Below, in pieces: positions 33,947 to 42,217 of a stretch of 64,000 nucleotides of DNA (the first letter of the stretch is position 1; each line of letters starts with the position of its first letter). The position numbers and the translations under genes were made by a program. This DNA is from SABI01 sp963677695. Lineage in GTDB: Bacteria; Spirochaetota; Spirochaetia; Sphaerochaetales; Sphaerochaetaceae. The stretch is from positions 2,356,001 through 2,420,000 of the forward strand of contig CAXXUJ010000001.1 in the NCBI GenBank assembly GCA_963677695.2, given 5' to 3'. The notes under the pieces were generated by a model. The model made no database searches. It worked only from the letters and a program-made list of their open reading frames with translations, and was not told the DNA's origin.

Positions 33947-34756
33947 ATGCCAATATTCATTCGCAATTTCTCTATGGAAAGCATGATGAGCGAAGGCTCC
34001 CTTGACGGCGACAAAATGCTTGAACTCTACAAAACGGCCAGATGGAAGGAAGCCCACGGGGCTTTTTACATGGTCAAGGAACTTGAGAACAGAATGCAGT
34101 TCATCTTCCGGGGCATACCCGATGGTGAGGAGATGAAAATAATTGGAACCGATACTCACTACAGGGGATCCTGTATCTGGACGGTTCACCCCTTCTTCAA
34201 TGCGACCCCCGAAGGGGCCGATCCCCTCTCAGCCCTCATAGCATTCACCAATGCTGATCAGTCGGCTGTGGCCGTGTCTCACATCGTGAATGCGGCAGTC
34301 CTGCCCGAACTCGCTGAAGGGACGGGAATCGATGCTCAGGTAGCAGGCTTTCCTCTCCTTCTTGAAACCTACGACTCCCGCGAAGCCTTTGAAAAACATT
34401 TTTCAACTGATTCGGCTTCCTCCCCCTGGCCGGTGATGGTTCCCGACCTGAGAATCCTCCCCATCAATTTCATGCTTGCCCACGATCCTGATCTGAAAGA
34501 GGAGGACAAACAGCATGTTGAGCATGTGGACCTTCTCCTACTCGCATCGAAAGTCCTGGGAGTAAAGAAAGTGGAAGGGGTCACACCCGAAGAACATTTC
34601 AACGTTGCCACGGTAGGCTGCGAGTTCGGACATCTCGATCTTGTCTTCCATGATGAACTCCCCACAGGTAAGGTTGAAAAGGGAGCCTACATCGTCACCA
34701 GCTTCATCCTCTCCTCGGACGTCGCACTCGGTGAGTGGGAGAACTGGGTCAACTAG
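33947..34756 (+). CDS. Hypothetical protein
   Basis: 269 residues, soluble, no signal peptide or membrane helix. It alternates beta and helix segments (MQFIFRGIPDGEEMKIIG, GVKKVEGVTPEEHFNVATVG). I do not recognise the family. It is divergent from mntP and ends with a stop codon overlapping that of the msrBA gene (CTAG, four bases shared). Composition and codon use resemble its neighbours, so it is a native gene. Confidence 0.65.
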   Translation: MPIFIRNFSMESMMSEGSLDGDKMLELYKTARWKEAHGAFYMVKELENRMQFIFRGIPDGEEMKIIGTDTHYRGSCIWTVHPFFNATPEGADPLSALIAFTNADQSAVAVSHIVNAAVLPELAEGTGIDAQVAGFPLLLETYDSREAFEKHFSTDSASSPWPVMVPDLRILPINFMLAHDPDLKEEDKQHVEHVDLLLLASKVLGVKKVEGVTPEEHFNVATVGCEFGHLDLVFHDELPTGKVEKGAYIVTSFILSSDVALGEWENWVN

Positions 34757-35751
34757 AACCTTTTCGTATAGGCATGACAGTAGGGTTCGCTCCCCTTGTT
34801 CTCATAGTAATTCTGGTGGTAGTCCTCTGCTTCCCAGAATACCGCTCTCGGCAGGATTCGTGTCGCAATGTCATACCCCTTTTCCTCAAGAACACTCAGG
34901 AGCTGAACGACCGTGTCGTACTCACCTCTGGAAGAGTAGAAGATGGCAGAAAGGTACTGGTTCCCAATATCGGGACCCTGACCGTTCTTCTGAGTCGGGT
35001 CATGGATCTCAAGGAAATACCTGGCAAGCTCCTCATAGGTGATAAGAGTCGGGTCATAGGAGACCCGTACCGCTTCCAGATGGCCTGTGGTATGGGTAAG
35101 CACATCCTGGTAGCTCGGGTTCTCACTCCTTCCTCCGGTATACCCGCTGACAACATCCATCACTCCGTCAAGACCTTCCATCAGGTATTCCACACCCCAG
35201 AAGCAGCCCCCTGCAAAAACTGCGGTGGCGACAGGTGGACCCTCTCTGAACGACAGGCTGGTGGAATTGACGCAGTGGCGGGTTTGTGTGTCGGTGAATC
35301 CTTCGTTGAGGAATACATGTCCCAGGTGGCCTTCACAGGTCGCACAGACGATCTCTGTACGCATGCCGTCAGGGTCTGGAAACCGGAGAACAGCCCCATC
35401 AATCTCATCATCGAAGGAGGGCCAGCCGCAGCCGCTGTGAAATTTTGATCCGCTCACATAGAGAGGGGAACCGCACTGCCTACAGTAGTAGGTGCCGCTG
35501 GTTTCAAGATCGGTATACTCTCCCCGGAATGCGTAATCAGTTCCTTTATTGAGAATGACATACGCCTCTGAGGCGCTCAGTGTATGTTTGAGCTCATCCG
35601 CGAGAGGAGAGTAGGGATACAGCTCTTCAAAGTTTTTCGTCATAGATATCTCCTGTGGATCGAATGATTCCTCCGTCCCCTGCGCATATACAGAGGGAAG
35701 GAAACAGAGGAAGAGGGTACTGAGAAGTATGATGTTTCCTGAAATCTTCAC
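34753..35751 (-). CDS. msrBA: Secreted MsrB-MsrA methionine sulfoxide reductase fusion
   Basis: 332 residues. An N-terminal signal peptide (residues 1-23, ending VYA-QG) exports it. The MsrB domain follows at about 45-170 with zinc cysteines C90, C93, C136 and C139 (CRQCG, CATCEGHLGH) and catalytic C160 in RHCVNS. The MsrA domain at about 173-332 has C183 in GGCFWG. It repairs oxidised methionine of both stereoisomers in exported proteins. The B-then-A order with one signal peptide suggests a periplasmic enzyme. It is convergent with the hypothetical gene, sharing the CTAG stop. Confidence 0.95.
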   Translation of the reverse strand: MKISGNIILLSTLFLCFLPSVYAQGTEESFDPQEISMTKNFEELYPYSPLADELKHTLSASEAYVILNKGTDYAFRGEYTDLETSGTYYCRQCGSPLYVSGSKFHSGCGWPSFDDEIDGAVLRFPDPDGMRTEIVCATCEGHLGHVFLNEGFTDTQTRHCVNSTSLSFREGPPVATAVFAGGCFWGVEYLMEGLDGVMDVVSGYTGGRSENPSYQDVLTHTTGHLEAVRVSYDPTLITYEELARYFLEIHDPTQKNGQGPDIGNQYLSAIFYSSRGEYDTVVQLLSVLEEKGYDIATRILPRAVFWEAEDYHQNYYENKGSEPYCHAYTKRF

Positions 35752-35827
35752 TCTCCTCCCCCTTCTTTTTTTTGATCAAACGATCTCCTTCCTAACATAC
35801 TTCCATAACCGCCATGCGGCAATGGGG

Positions 35828-35855
35828 AAAAAGTAGAGCCGGCGATGCCGGCTCT
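35828..35855 (-). terminator. Terminator of the purine permease gene
   Basis: On the minus strand AGAGCCGGC, loop ATC and GCCGGCTCT are followed by ACTTTTT. A 9-bp GC-rich stem 25 bp after the permease stop. Confidence 0.85.
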
Positions 35856-35879
35856 CTGAAATTGATGTGAAAAGTGAAT

Positions 35880-37163
35880 TTATCCCAGGATCAGTTTCAG
35901 TACGAGAAGTACAGCGATGATGATCATCGTGTAGCTGATCTCCTTTCCCTTCTTTGTGAGAATCTTGAGGATGATCCAGCTGAGAGCACCGTACATGATT
36001 CCGTTGGCGATTGAATAGGTGGTGACCATGAAGAGGATCGTAAGGAAGGCGGGGATGGCTTCTGTTGCTTCATCGAAGTCGATATCCTTGACCGGTGAGA
36101 TCATGAAGAGTCCGACGAGGATGAGGGCGGGAGCGGTTGCCGCACTCGGTACGGAGATAAACAGAGGTGAGAGGAAGAGCGAGATGAGGAAGAGAACTGA
36201 TACGGTCAGTGCGGTAAGTCCTGTCTTTCCACCCTCTGAGATACCGGAGGAAGATTCGACATAGGTCGTGACGGTACTTGTTCCAAGCATGGCTCCCACT
36301 GTTGTTCCGATTGCGTCAGCGAACAGTGCCTGTTTTACATTGACGATCGTTCCGTCTTTCTGTACCAGATCAGCCTTTGAGGCACACCCGATCAGGGTTC
36401 CGACCGTGTCGAACATATCGACGAAGAGGAAGGTGAAGACAATGATCAGCATATCTACGCTGAACAGTGAACTGAAATCGAAAACGAAGAAGGTCGGTTT
36501 CAGTGAAGGAGGCAGGAATGAACCGCCTGCCCAGGAGGTGACTCCGAACGGGATTCCGATGAGTGTGGTGATCACGATACCGAGGAGCAGCGCTCCGCGT
36601 ACCTTATAGGCGACAAGAGCGCCTGTCAGGACGAGTCCGATCAGGGCTACCAGAGCTGTTCCGTGGGTGATGTCACCGAGCTGTACCAGTGTGGCACCGT
36701 CTACGACGATACCTGAATTCTGAAGACCGATGAATGCGATGAATAATCCAATACCTACGCTGATAGCCTTTTTCATGTTCGCTGGGATCGAGTTGACGAT
36801 CGCTTCACGTATATTGAAATAGGTAAGAACGACGAAGATGATACCTTCAATGAATACTGCCGTAAGGGCCTGCTGCCAGGAATATCCCATGGTGAGAACG
36901 ACCGTATAGGCGAAGAACGCATTGAGTCCCATTCCTGGTGCGAGAGCGAAGGGGAGGTTCGCCCAGAGGGCCATAACCAGGGTCGCGATCGCCGCTGAAA
37001 GGGCGGTTGCCGTGAATACAGCTCCGAAATCCATTCCTGCGTCGGAGAGGATCAGGGGGTTCACGATGAGAATGTACGCCATCGTAAGGAAGGTGGTGAC
37101 ACCGGCGAGTACTTCAGTGCGCACGTTCGTCTTGTGCTCTGAAAGTTTAAAGAACTTCTGCAT
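35880..37163 (-). CDS. AzgA-family (NCS2-like) purine permease
   Basis: About 427 residues, twelve to fourteen hydrophobic segments. AzgA/PbuG-type signs are TEVLAGVTTFLTMAYILIVN at the N-terminus, LAPGMGLNAFFAYTV, DMFDTVGTLIG, and the TSTVTTYVESSSGISEGG motif in the helix holding transport residues. It probably imports adenine, guanine or hypoxanthine. ATG at 37163 follows AAAGGAG at 8 bases; the in-frame start at 37211 adds an unlikely leader. No purine riboswitch is visible in the 140 bp upstream. Confidence 0.92.
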   Translation of the reverse strand: MQKFFKLSEHKTNVRTEVLAGVTTFLTMAYILIVNPLILSDAGMDFGAVFTATALSAAIATLVMALWANLPFALAPGMGLNAFFAYTVVLTMGYSWQQALTAVFIEGIIFVVLTYFNIREAIVNSIPANMKKAISVGIGLFIAFIGLQNSGIVVDGATLVQLGDITHGTALVALIGLVLTGALVAYKVRGALLLGIVITTLIGIPFGVTSWAGGSFLPPSLKPTFFVFDFSSLFSVDMLIIVFTFLFVDMFDTVGTLIGCASKADLVQKDGTIVNVKQALFADAIGTTVGAMLGTSTVTTYVESSSGISEGGKTGLTALTVSVLFLISLFLSPLFISVPSAATAPALILVGLFMISPVKDIDFDEATEAIPAFLTILFMVTTYSIANGIMYGALSWIILKILTKKGKEISYTMIIIAVLLVLKLILG

Positions 37164-37230
37164 AACATTTTCTCCTTTGTGTTTTGTTGCGATATGTTTC
37201 AGTGTACGCATGAAATTCTCATTTGTACAG

Positions 37231-37265
37231 AAAAATTCCCTCCAGGTAAGTTTTTCTGGAGGGAA
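37231..37265 (-). terminator. Terminator of the coiled-coil lipoprotein gene
   Basis: On the minus strand TTCCCTCCAG (37265-37256), a 10-base loop and CTGGAGGGAA form a perfect 10-bp stem followed by TTTTT. It lies 40 bp after the lipoprotein stop. Confidence 0.85.
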
Positions 37266-37304
37266 GGGTAATTGTTTTTAATGTAAATATGTAAACCAGT
37301 ATGG

Positions 37305-37724
37305 TTATTGGTCGATAAACTGCTTCATAAGGTCCTGAAGGGCTGCGATACGTGCATTGAAATCGTCTATCTTCTGATTGACTCCCACGATATCACGTCC
37401 GAGGGAAAGGAAGTCGTCACTCGACTCATACCCTGCATAGGAAACGAATTCATTGATTGTATTGTAGGTGAATTCAAACTCTTTCTGCAGACCTGAAAGG
37501 GTGGTTTCCAGAGCTGACACCTGTTTTTTCAGGGTATTGATTTCACTTCTGATCGATGCGATCTTCTCTTCGTCAGCGCTGATTTGCGTCGACAGGGCTG
37601 CTATTTTCTGATCCTGATCCGCACGCAGCTGGTCAATCATCCCGATCGCCTCTGATGAACCGCAGGAAACGAACAGCGCTGCGAGAAGAATTATGATTGT
37701 GATGTGAAGAAATCGAACTTTCAT
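37305..37724 (-). CDS. Small coiled-coil lipoprotein
   Basis: About 139 residues. The signal ends with lipobox LFVSC. Residues 25-95 are a long coiled coil rich in Q, E, K and I heptads (QKIAALSTQISADEEKIASI, LKKQVSALETTLSGLQKEF). It resembles Lpp/Lpp-like or envelope-spacer lipoproteins by layout only. ATG at 37724 follows GGAGGAG. A -10 TATAGT with a poor -35 lies at 37764-37792 upstream. Function unknown; a structural envelope role is a guess. Confidence 0.75.
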   Translation of the reverse strand: MKVRFLHITIIILLAALFVSCGSSEAIGMIDQLRADQDQKIAALSTQISADEEKIASIRSEINTLKKQVSALETTLSGLQKEFEFTYNTINEFVSYAGYESSDDFLSLGRDIVGVNQKIDDFNARIAALQDLMKQFIDQ

Positions 37725-37827
37725 ATTGCTCCTCCGAATGTTTTTTTCATTGTTCTTTTCCTTACTATACCACAATATCGATGTCGTTTCATAGGAAATA
37801 TTGACTCATTCGTCGGAAATAAAGACC

Positions 37828-38508
37828 TTATACGGCAGACTTCTGAGGTGACGCAGTCACTTCCTCGTCCTCGACCGATTCTCCATGAAGTACGAGATAT
37901 TCCCACACGGCGGCGAACTTGTCGACCGTGCTCACAAGAAAGGATTCAGGGTACCCGTAGAACGTTCTTGTTTTCGGGAACATATGTGTCGCTATGATAT
38001 CTGCTTCCTTCTCGTTGATGGAAAAATATCTGTCGGCATTCGTTCTTGCAATCATCGGATGAGTCTTCAGGTGGTCGAACCCCTGGACCTCTCTCCAGTC
38101 GTAGAGGAAGAAATCGTGCAGCAGTCCACCCCTTACGGTGCTTGCCTCATCAAGTCTGAACAACCTCGCAAACAGGTAGGAGATGAAGGCGACACGGACG
38201 ACATGATCGTAAGTGCTCGTTGTGTGATGGAGAAGATATTTCTGTTTCTGGAACTCATTATGACTGAGAACGGGTCTTGCAAGGGTGAAGAAACTCTGTT
38301 TCAAAGATTCTGCGTAGCTATCCCAGATCAGCTGAGCCAATGCAAAGGTGAAGAGGATGAGTGTGAATGTATAGCCTTGCACCTGTGACCGATGGTTGAT
38401 ATGGAGCGCGAAGGGTATGATTGCCAGTACTCCCGGGATATCATACACAGTGAGGTTTTTCTGTCGTTTCACGAACTTCATCTGTTCAGCACGTCCGATT
38501 CGTTCCAT
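37828..38508 (-). CDS. Membrane-anchored HD-domain protein (copy 1)
   Basis: 226 residues. The N-terminal 70 residues hold two hydrophobic segments (IPGVLAIIPFALHI and FTLILFTFALAQLIW). An HD phosphohydrolase domain follows with H in YDHVVRVAFISYLFARLF, the HD pair in GGLLHDFFLYDWREV, H in THPMIART, H in ATHMFPKT, and D in STVDKFAAVWEY. The ligands suggest metal-dependent phosphohydrolase activity, possibly on a nucleotide. A paralogue sits at 40132-40857 on the other side of the MATE gene. ATG at 38508 follows GAGGAG. Confidence 0.82.
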   Translation of the reverse strand: MERIGRAEQMKFVKRQKNLTVYDIPGVLAIIPFALHINHRSQVQGYTFTLILFTFALAQLIWDSYAESLKQSFFTLARPVLSHNEFQKQKYLLHHTTSTYDHVVRVAFISYLFARLFRLDEASTVRGGLLHDFFLYDWREVQGFDHLKTHPMIARTNADRYFSINEKEADIIATHMFPKTRTFYGYPESFLVSTVDKFAAVWEYLVLHGESVEDEEVTASPQKSAV

Positions 38509-38590
38509 CTGATGTCTCCTCTTCCTCCGATTTTGCCTCTATCCTATTCCTCTTGTATGAGAGATGTATGAACAATCTGCTTGTCTTCTG

Positions 38591-38616
38591 TTAAAACCTC
38601 ATGAAATTATCATGAG
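38591..38616 (-). terminator. Terminator overlapping the MATE stop codon
   Basis: On the minus strand CTCATGA, loop TAATT and TCATGAG form a 7-bp stem (38616-38598) followed by GTTTTAA. The stop codon of the MATE gene lies inside the stem. The T-run is short, so strength is uncertain. Confidence 0.5.
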
Positions 38617-40028
38617 AGAACCGCCTCTTTTCTTCCTCCCTGATCTATCTGTTCGCTTCTTTTTTGAGGGACCATATCCTTTTTTCCCATAAGAAATTTC
38701 AGTTCTCTTAGCACCCATACTGCTGTAACGGCAGATGCGAGTGCATCGGCTACGGGAAAACTGATCCAGACTCCGTTGTAGCCGAAAAGTGAAGAGAGGA
38801 TGAACAGAAGGGGAATGAGAAAGATGAACTGTCGGGAGAGGGAAAGGAAAATAGCGGGAGTCTTTTTTCCTACCGCCTGAAAGAGTGTTGATCCTATGAT
38901 TTGTATGCCGACAAGGGGGAGTGCGAGCATCACAGTCCTGAGGGCCGGCGCTGCAAGAGCGAGAAGCTCGCTGTCAGTGGAAAAGACAGACAGAATGGCG
39001 GAGGGGATTGTCATGATGAATACCCAGCACACCGCAGCAAAGGTGGTTGCCATAAGGATGCTCCTTCCCAGAGTTGCCCGTACCCTGCTGTAGATGCCTG
39101 CTCCGTAGTTGTACCCCGCTATCGGCTGGAAACCGTGCACGAGACCGAACATCGGCATCATGATGAATATCATAAGGCGGATGATCATACCGTAGGCGGC
39201 AATCGCAAGTGATCCTGCATAGATTCTGAGCAGGTTGTTCACCAGCAGCGCCATGGAGCTCGTTCCCGCCTGACGAACGAAGGTCGCCACTCCCAGTGAT
39301 ATAATGTCACCGAGGACTGCGGGCCTGGGACGGAAGGAAGAGACCGAGAGGGGAAGAGAACTTTTCTTTCTGAGAAAAAAGAGAGCAATGAAGAGAACCG
39401 CTGTTGCCTGAGAGGTGACTGTCGCCAGCGCAGCTCCTCTGATTCCCATATGGAAGGCGAAGATGAAGAGGGGGTCGAGGATGGTGTTGAGTACCGCCCC
39501 TATGATCATGAACAGCATTGAGGCCTTTGCCTGACCTTCGGCGCGTAAAATTCCGTTACTGCACATTTTAATAGAAAGGAAGGGTATGCCGAACAGAATC
39601 ACGCTTATATAGCTCTCGGTATAGGGGAGGATATCATCGGTGGCTCCGAAGAAGCGTATGACGGGCCCCTGAAAGAAGTAGGTGAGGATGGCAAGAACAA
39701 GGGTGATACTGAAAGCGCCTATGAGGGCGTTCCCTGCGGCATTGGCCGCCTCTTGGGGTTTCTTCTCCCCGAGTCTCCTGCTGATGATCGAAGCCGCTCC
39801 ATAGCCGAAAGTCTGGGCAAAGGCCCCGAAGAGCATCTGAATGGGGAAGGCGATGGAGAGGGCGGCAATCGCGTAGGGACCGATTCCCTGTCCTACGAAG
39901 ATCGTATCCACGAAGTTGTAGAGCGCGTTGACGATCATGCCGACCATTGCCGGAAGCGATAATCGGATCAGTAGTGAGCTTATAGGTTGAGTGCCCATGA
40001 ACGTATTGTCATGAATAGGACGCGGCAT
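38610..40028 (-). CDS. MATE-family efflux transporter
   Basis: About 472 residues, twelve transmembrane helices. The N-terminus IRLSLPAMVGMIVNALYNFVDTIFVGQGIG and the AFAQTFGYGAASIISRRLGEKK loop are typical of NorM/DinF-type multidrug and toxin exporters. GFQPIAGYNYGAG lies in the second half. It uses Na+ or H+ to expel drugs or metabolites. ATG at 40028 follows AGAGGAG; an upstream in-frame ATG (40091) adds 21 residues and is unlikely. It sits between the two HD paralogues on the same strand. Confidence 0.92.
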   Translation of the reverse strand: MPRPIHDNTFMGTQPISSLLIRLSLPAMVGMIVNALYNFVDTIFVGQGIGPYAIAALSIAFPIQMLFGAFAQTFGYGAASIISRRLGEKKPQEAANAAGNALIGAFSITLVLAILTYFFQGPVIRFFGATDDILPYTESYISVILFGIPFLSIKMCSNGILRAEGQAKASMLFMIIGAVLNTILDPLFIFAFHMGIRGAALATVTSQATAVLFIALFFLRKKSSLPLSVSSFRPRPAVLGDIISLGVATFVRQAGTSSMALLVNNLLRIYAGSLAIAAYGMIIRLMIFIMMPMFGLVHGFQPIAGYNYGAGIYSRVRATLGRSILMATTFAAVCWVFIMTIPSAILSVFSTDSELLALAAPALRTVMLALPLVGIQIIGSTLFQAVGKKTPAIFLSLSRQFIFLIPLLFILSSLFGYNGVWISFPVADALASAVTAVWVLRELKFLMGKKDMVPQKRSEQIDQGGRKEAVLS

Positions 40029-40131
40029 GTCATCTCCTCTGGTGTGGTATATCCCTTTAAGTACGCTATATGAGGAGAGGAGATCAGTCAATCAGATAGA
40101 GAGGAATATCCTTCAGGATGTGGGGAAAATG

Positions 40132-40857
40132 TCAGTTCTTCTTTAAATGGCGTCCGTATTCGTAGATTGCAGAGACCTTGTCCATCGTGCTCACGATGAA
40201 AGATTCACTGTAGCGGTAGAAGGACCCTGCCTTGGGGAACATGTGCTTTACGATGATATCGTGTTCCTTCTCGTTGATGATGAAATGCTTTTTTGCATTG
40301 GCAAGGGCGATGTGGGGGTGTTCCTTTCCGTGCTGAGATCTCTTTTCGTCATTCGCTTTCTTCTCTCTCCAGTCGTAGAGGAAGAAGTCATGGAGTAAGC
40401 CTCCCCGTGCGGTGGAGGTATAATCGAGTCCTAAGATCTTCGCAGCAGCGTAGGAAAGGTAGGCGACTCTCACGACGTGGTCGTAGATGTGATGTGAGTG
40501 ATGGAAGAACTCTCTGAGTTTCATGAACTCGTCATGGTAGAGAATCTCGTGTGTGATGCTGGTGAATTCGACCTTGGAAGGTTTCTGAATGAGGGTGCAG
40601 AATGCTCCGGAGAGGCGTGAAGAAATGAAGATGGCAACGGGGATGAAGAGGAGAAGCAGGGTCATGACCCTGAAGAGCGCAGTATCTACGCTAAGAGCCG
40701 ACAGACTCTTTGTGCTCTCAGAGAGCAGGTAGGTAACGAATGTTCCAAGTATAAGAAAGAAGATCTTTCTTAACTGGTTCTGATTCCAATTTATCAGGAT
40801 GGCTCCTGCATATTTGAATTCCAGACCTACACCTCCTACGGGTTTCGTATAGGGCAA
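40132..40857 (-). CDS. Membrane-anchored HD-domain protein (copy 2)
   Basis: About 230 residues, clearly related to the protein at 37828-38508: GGLLHDFFLYDWRE is shared, H in YDHVVRVAYLSYAAA, and H and D in KHMFPKAGSFYRYSES and STMDKVSAIYEYG. Two hydrophobic helices come first (FFLILGTFVTYLLS, ALFRVMTLLLLFIPVAIF). The start is unclear. An in-frame TTG at 40857 has only a weak ribosome site, whereas AGGAGG lies at an ideal 7 bases before an in-frame CTG at 40824; there is no in-frame ATG nearby. The region otherwise resembles copy 1, so the HD unit is complete. Confidence 0.8.
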   Translation of the reverse strand: MPYTKPVGGVGLEFKYAGAILINWNQNQLRKIFFLILGTFVTYLLSESTKSLSALSVDTALFRVMTLLLLFIPVAIFISSRLSGAFCTLIQKPSKVEFTSITHEILYHDEFMKLREFFHHSHHIYDHVVRVAYLSYAAAKILGLDYTSTARGGLLHDFFLYDWREKKANDEKRSQHGKEHPHIALANAKKHFIINEKEHDIIVKHMFPKAGSFYRYSESFIVSTMDKVSAIYEYGRHLKKN

Positions 40858-40912
40858 ACCTATTAAAAACGGGGAGTTGAGTCAAGTAGCAGAAAACCGC
40901 AATCAGGAAAGA

Positions 40913-42217
40913 TTATCGTTTTTTTATCTCATGCTCACCTGAAACTTTCTCAAGTGCCTTGTGAATCTCCTGTGAGAAGATCGCAGTCTGTTCCTTTCTT
41001 TTCACCCCTTCAGTTAACTTGAGAGGCAGTTTTTCCCAGAAATAGATCGACACCTCTTTCCTCTTCGGGGTGAAGCGTGTATCGATCGTTCCTCCCTTCA
41101 TTCTGTTGACAAGGTCAAGGAGATTGAGTCCGTACTCACACGCCCTGTGCATATCATCGCTTTCAGTGATATACGACGGGTCGATATACTCTAAGATATC
41201 TGCAACCTTCTCATGACGGAGGATCAGGTGACCTTTCAATGCGTTCATATCAAGAAGGGAGGAGGCAAGGGGAGAGTTTCTCTTCTCAGAGAGATCCTTC
41301 TCCCAGAGCATGTCATTCCCAACCTGGCGGAGGACAAACACACGGTCGATGATCAGTTCCTCTTTTTGAATCCCTGCAAGGGATTCTCCCTCTTCAAGGA
41401 CCTTTTCGCACATTGCTTCCAGCCGTTCTCTCAACGGTACGTTCTCGCCGAAGGCAATGGGGAATTCCTCGCTCAGGACGGTAAGCGTCTTTTCCGTCGC
41501 TTCAAGAAGCGTCGCAATGTGATCTCCATCTCTATTCAGTGTCTGACCGCACTCGCTCTCCCAGAGGGAGAATATCTCATCGAGAAGCTCATCATACGGT
41601 TTCCCGTAGGTGTAGTAGAGACTGACAGGGAGGATATAGACCTTCTTCCCCCCTCTCAGTGCCCAATCGGCCATGAAGGCCGTACCGTTGGATATGGGAG
41701 CAACCCGTCCCGAGTGGTAGGTGACCTGGCTTTCAGGAGCCAAGGCAATGGGATGCTCTCCACTGAGTACCGCATCCTTCAATGCCCTGAGAGATTCGCT
41801 GTTCATTGTCCTGTTCTCGACCGGAATCGTACCGAGGTGGGGGAAGACCATGGCAGCTTTCTTTCCCGCCCAGTGAAGGACATCCTTTCCATAGATGAAA
41901 TGGGCATGGGGCCTGATCTTTCCTATCGCATCACTTGTCATGAACGCATACATCAGTGCAGGAGCATCTTCCTTCATCACATGACGGAAGGCGATGATCA
42001 CCCTCGCTTCTCCGGAGTAGAAGGCATCGAGTGCCTCCCTGAAGTTCTCTTCCCCCTCGCAAGTCACCTTTCTGATCCCTTCGAAGAGACGAAGGTAGTG
42101 GGGACCGAGGAATCTGACTACCCTCCGTGCCGCGGGACGCACCGTCCCGATCATCGTCGGGAAGGCTTCTCTGACGCCTTCGAGGCAGATCCTATTCTTC
42201 CGTTTCAGCATATGCAA
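40913..42217 (-). CDS. PlsC-like acyltransferase domain protein
   Basis: 434 residues. The acyltransferase core is at about 60-230: FRHVMKEDAPAL provides the HX4D catalytic motif, and IALAPESQVTYHSG the glutamate-proline region. The remaining 200 residues are soluble with no recognised domain. PlsC-type enzymes acylate lysophospholipids; specificity is unknown and the size is larger than the 240-residue average. It overlaps the 3' end of the upstream GPH gene by 26 bases. The start (TTG 42217 or ATG two codons on) is uncertain. Confidence 0.8.
   Translation of the reverse strand: MHMLKRKNRICLEGVREAFPTMIGTVRPAARRVVRFLGPHYLRLFEGIRKVTCEGEENFREALDAFYSGEARVIIAFRHVMKEDAPALMYAFMTSDAIGKIRPHAHFIYGKDVLHWAGKKAAMVFPHLGTIPVENRTMNSESLRALKDAVLSGEHPIALAPESQVTYHSGRVAPISNGTAFMADWALRGGKKVYILPVSLYYTYGKPYDELLDEIFSLWESECGQTLNRDGDHIATLLEATEKTLTVLSEEFPIAFGENVPLRERLEAMCEKVLEEGESLAGIQKEELIIDRVFVLRQVGNDMLWEKDLSEKRNSPLASSLLDMNALKGHLILRHEKVADILEYIDPSYITESDDMHRACEYGLNLLDLVNRMKGGTIDTRFTPKRKEVSIYFWEKLPLKLTEGVKRKEQTAIFSQEIHKALEKVSGEHEIKKR

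Noticed and set aside
37164..37304. Purine riboswitch before the AzgA-type permease
   Set aside because: The stem here is a terminator for the upstream lipoprotein gene; the purine core (paired loops around TATA/TTTCTAC) is not present.
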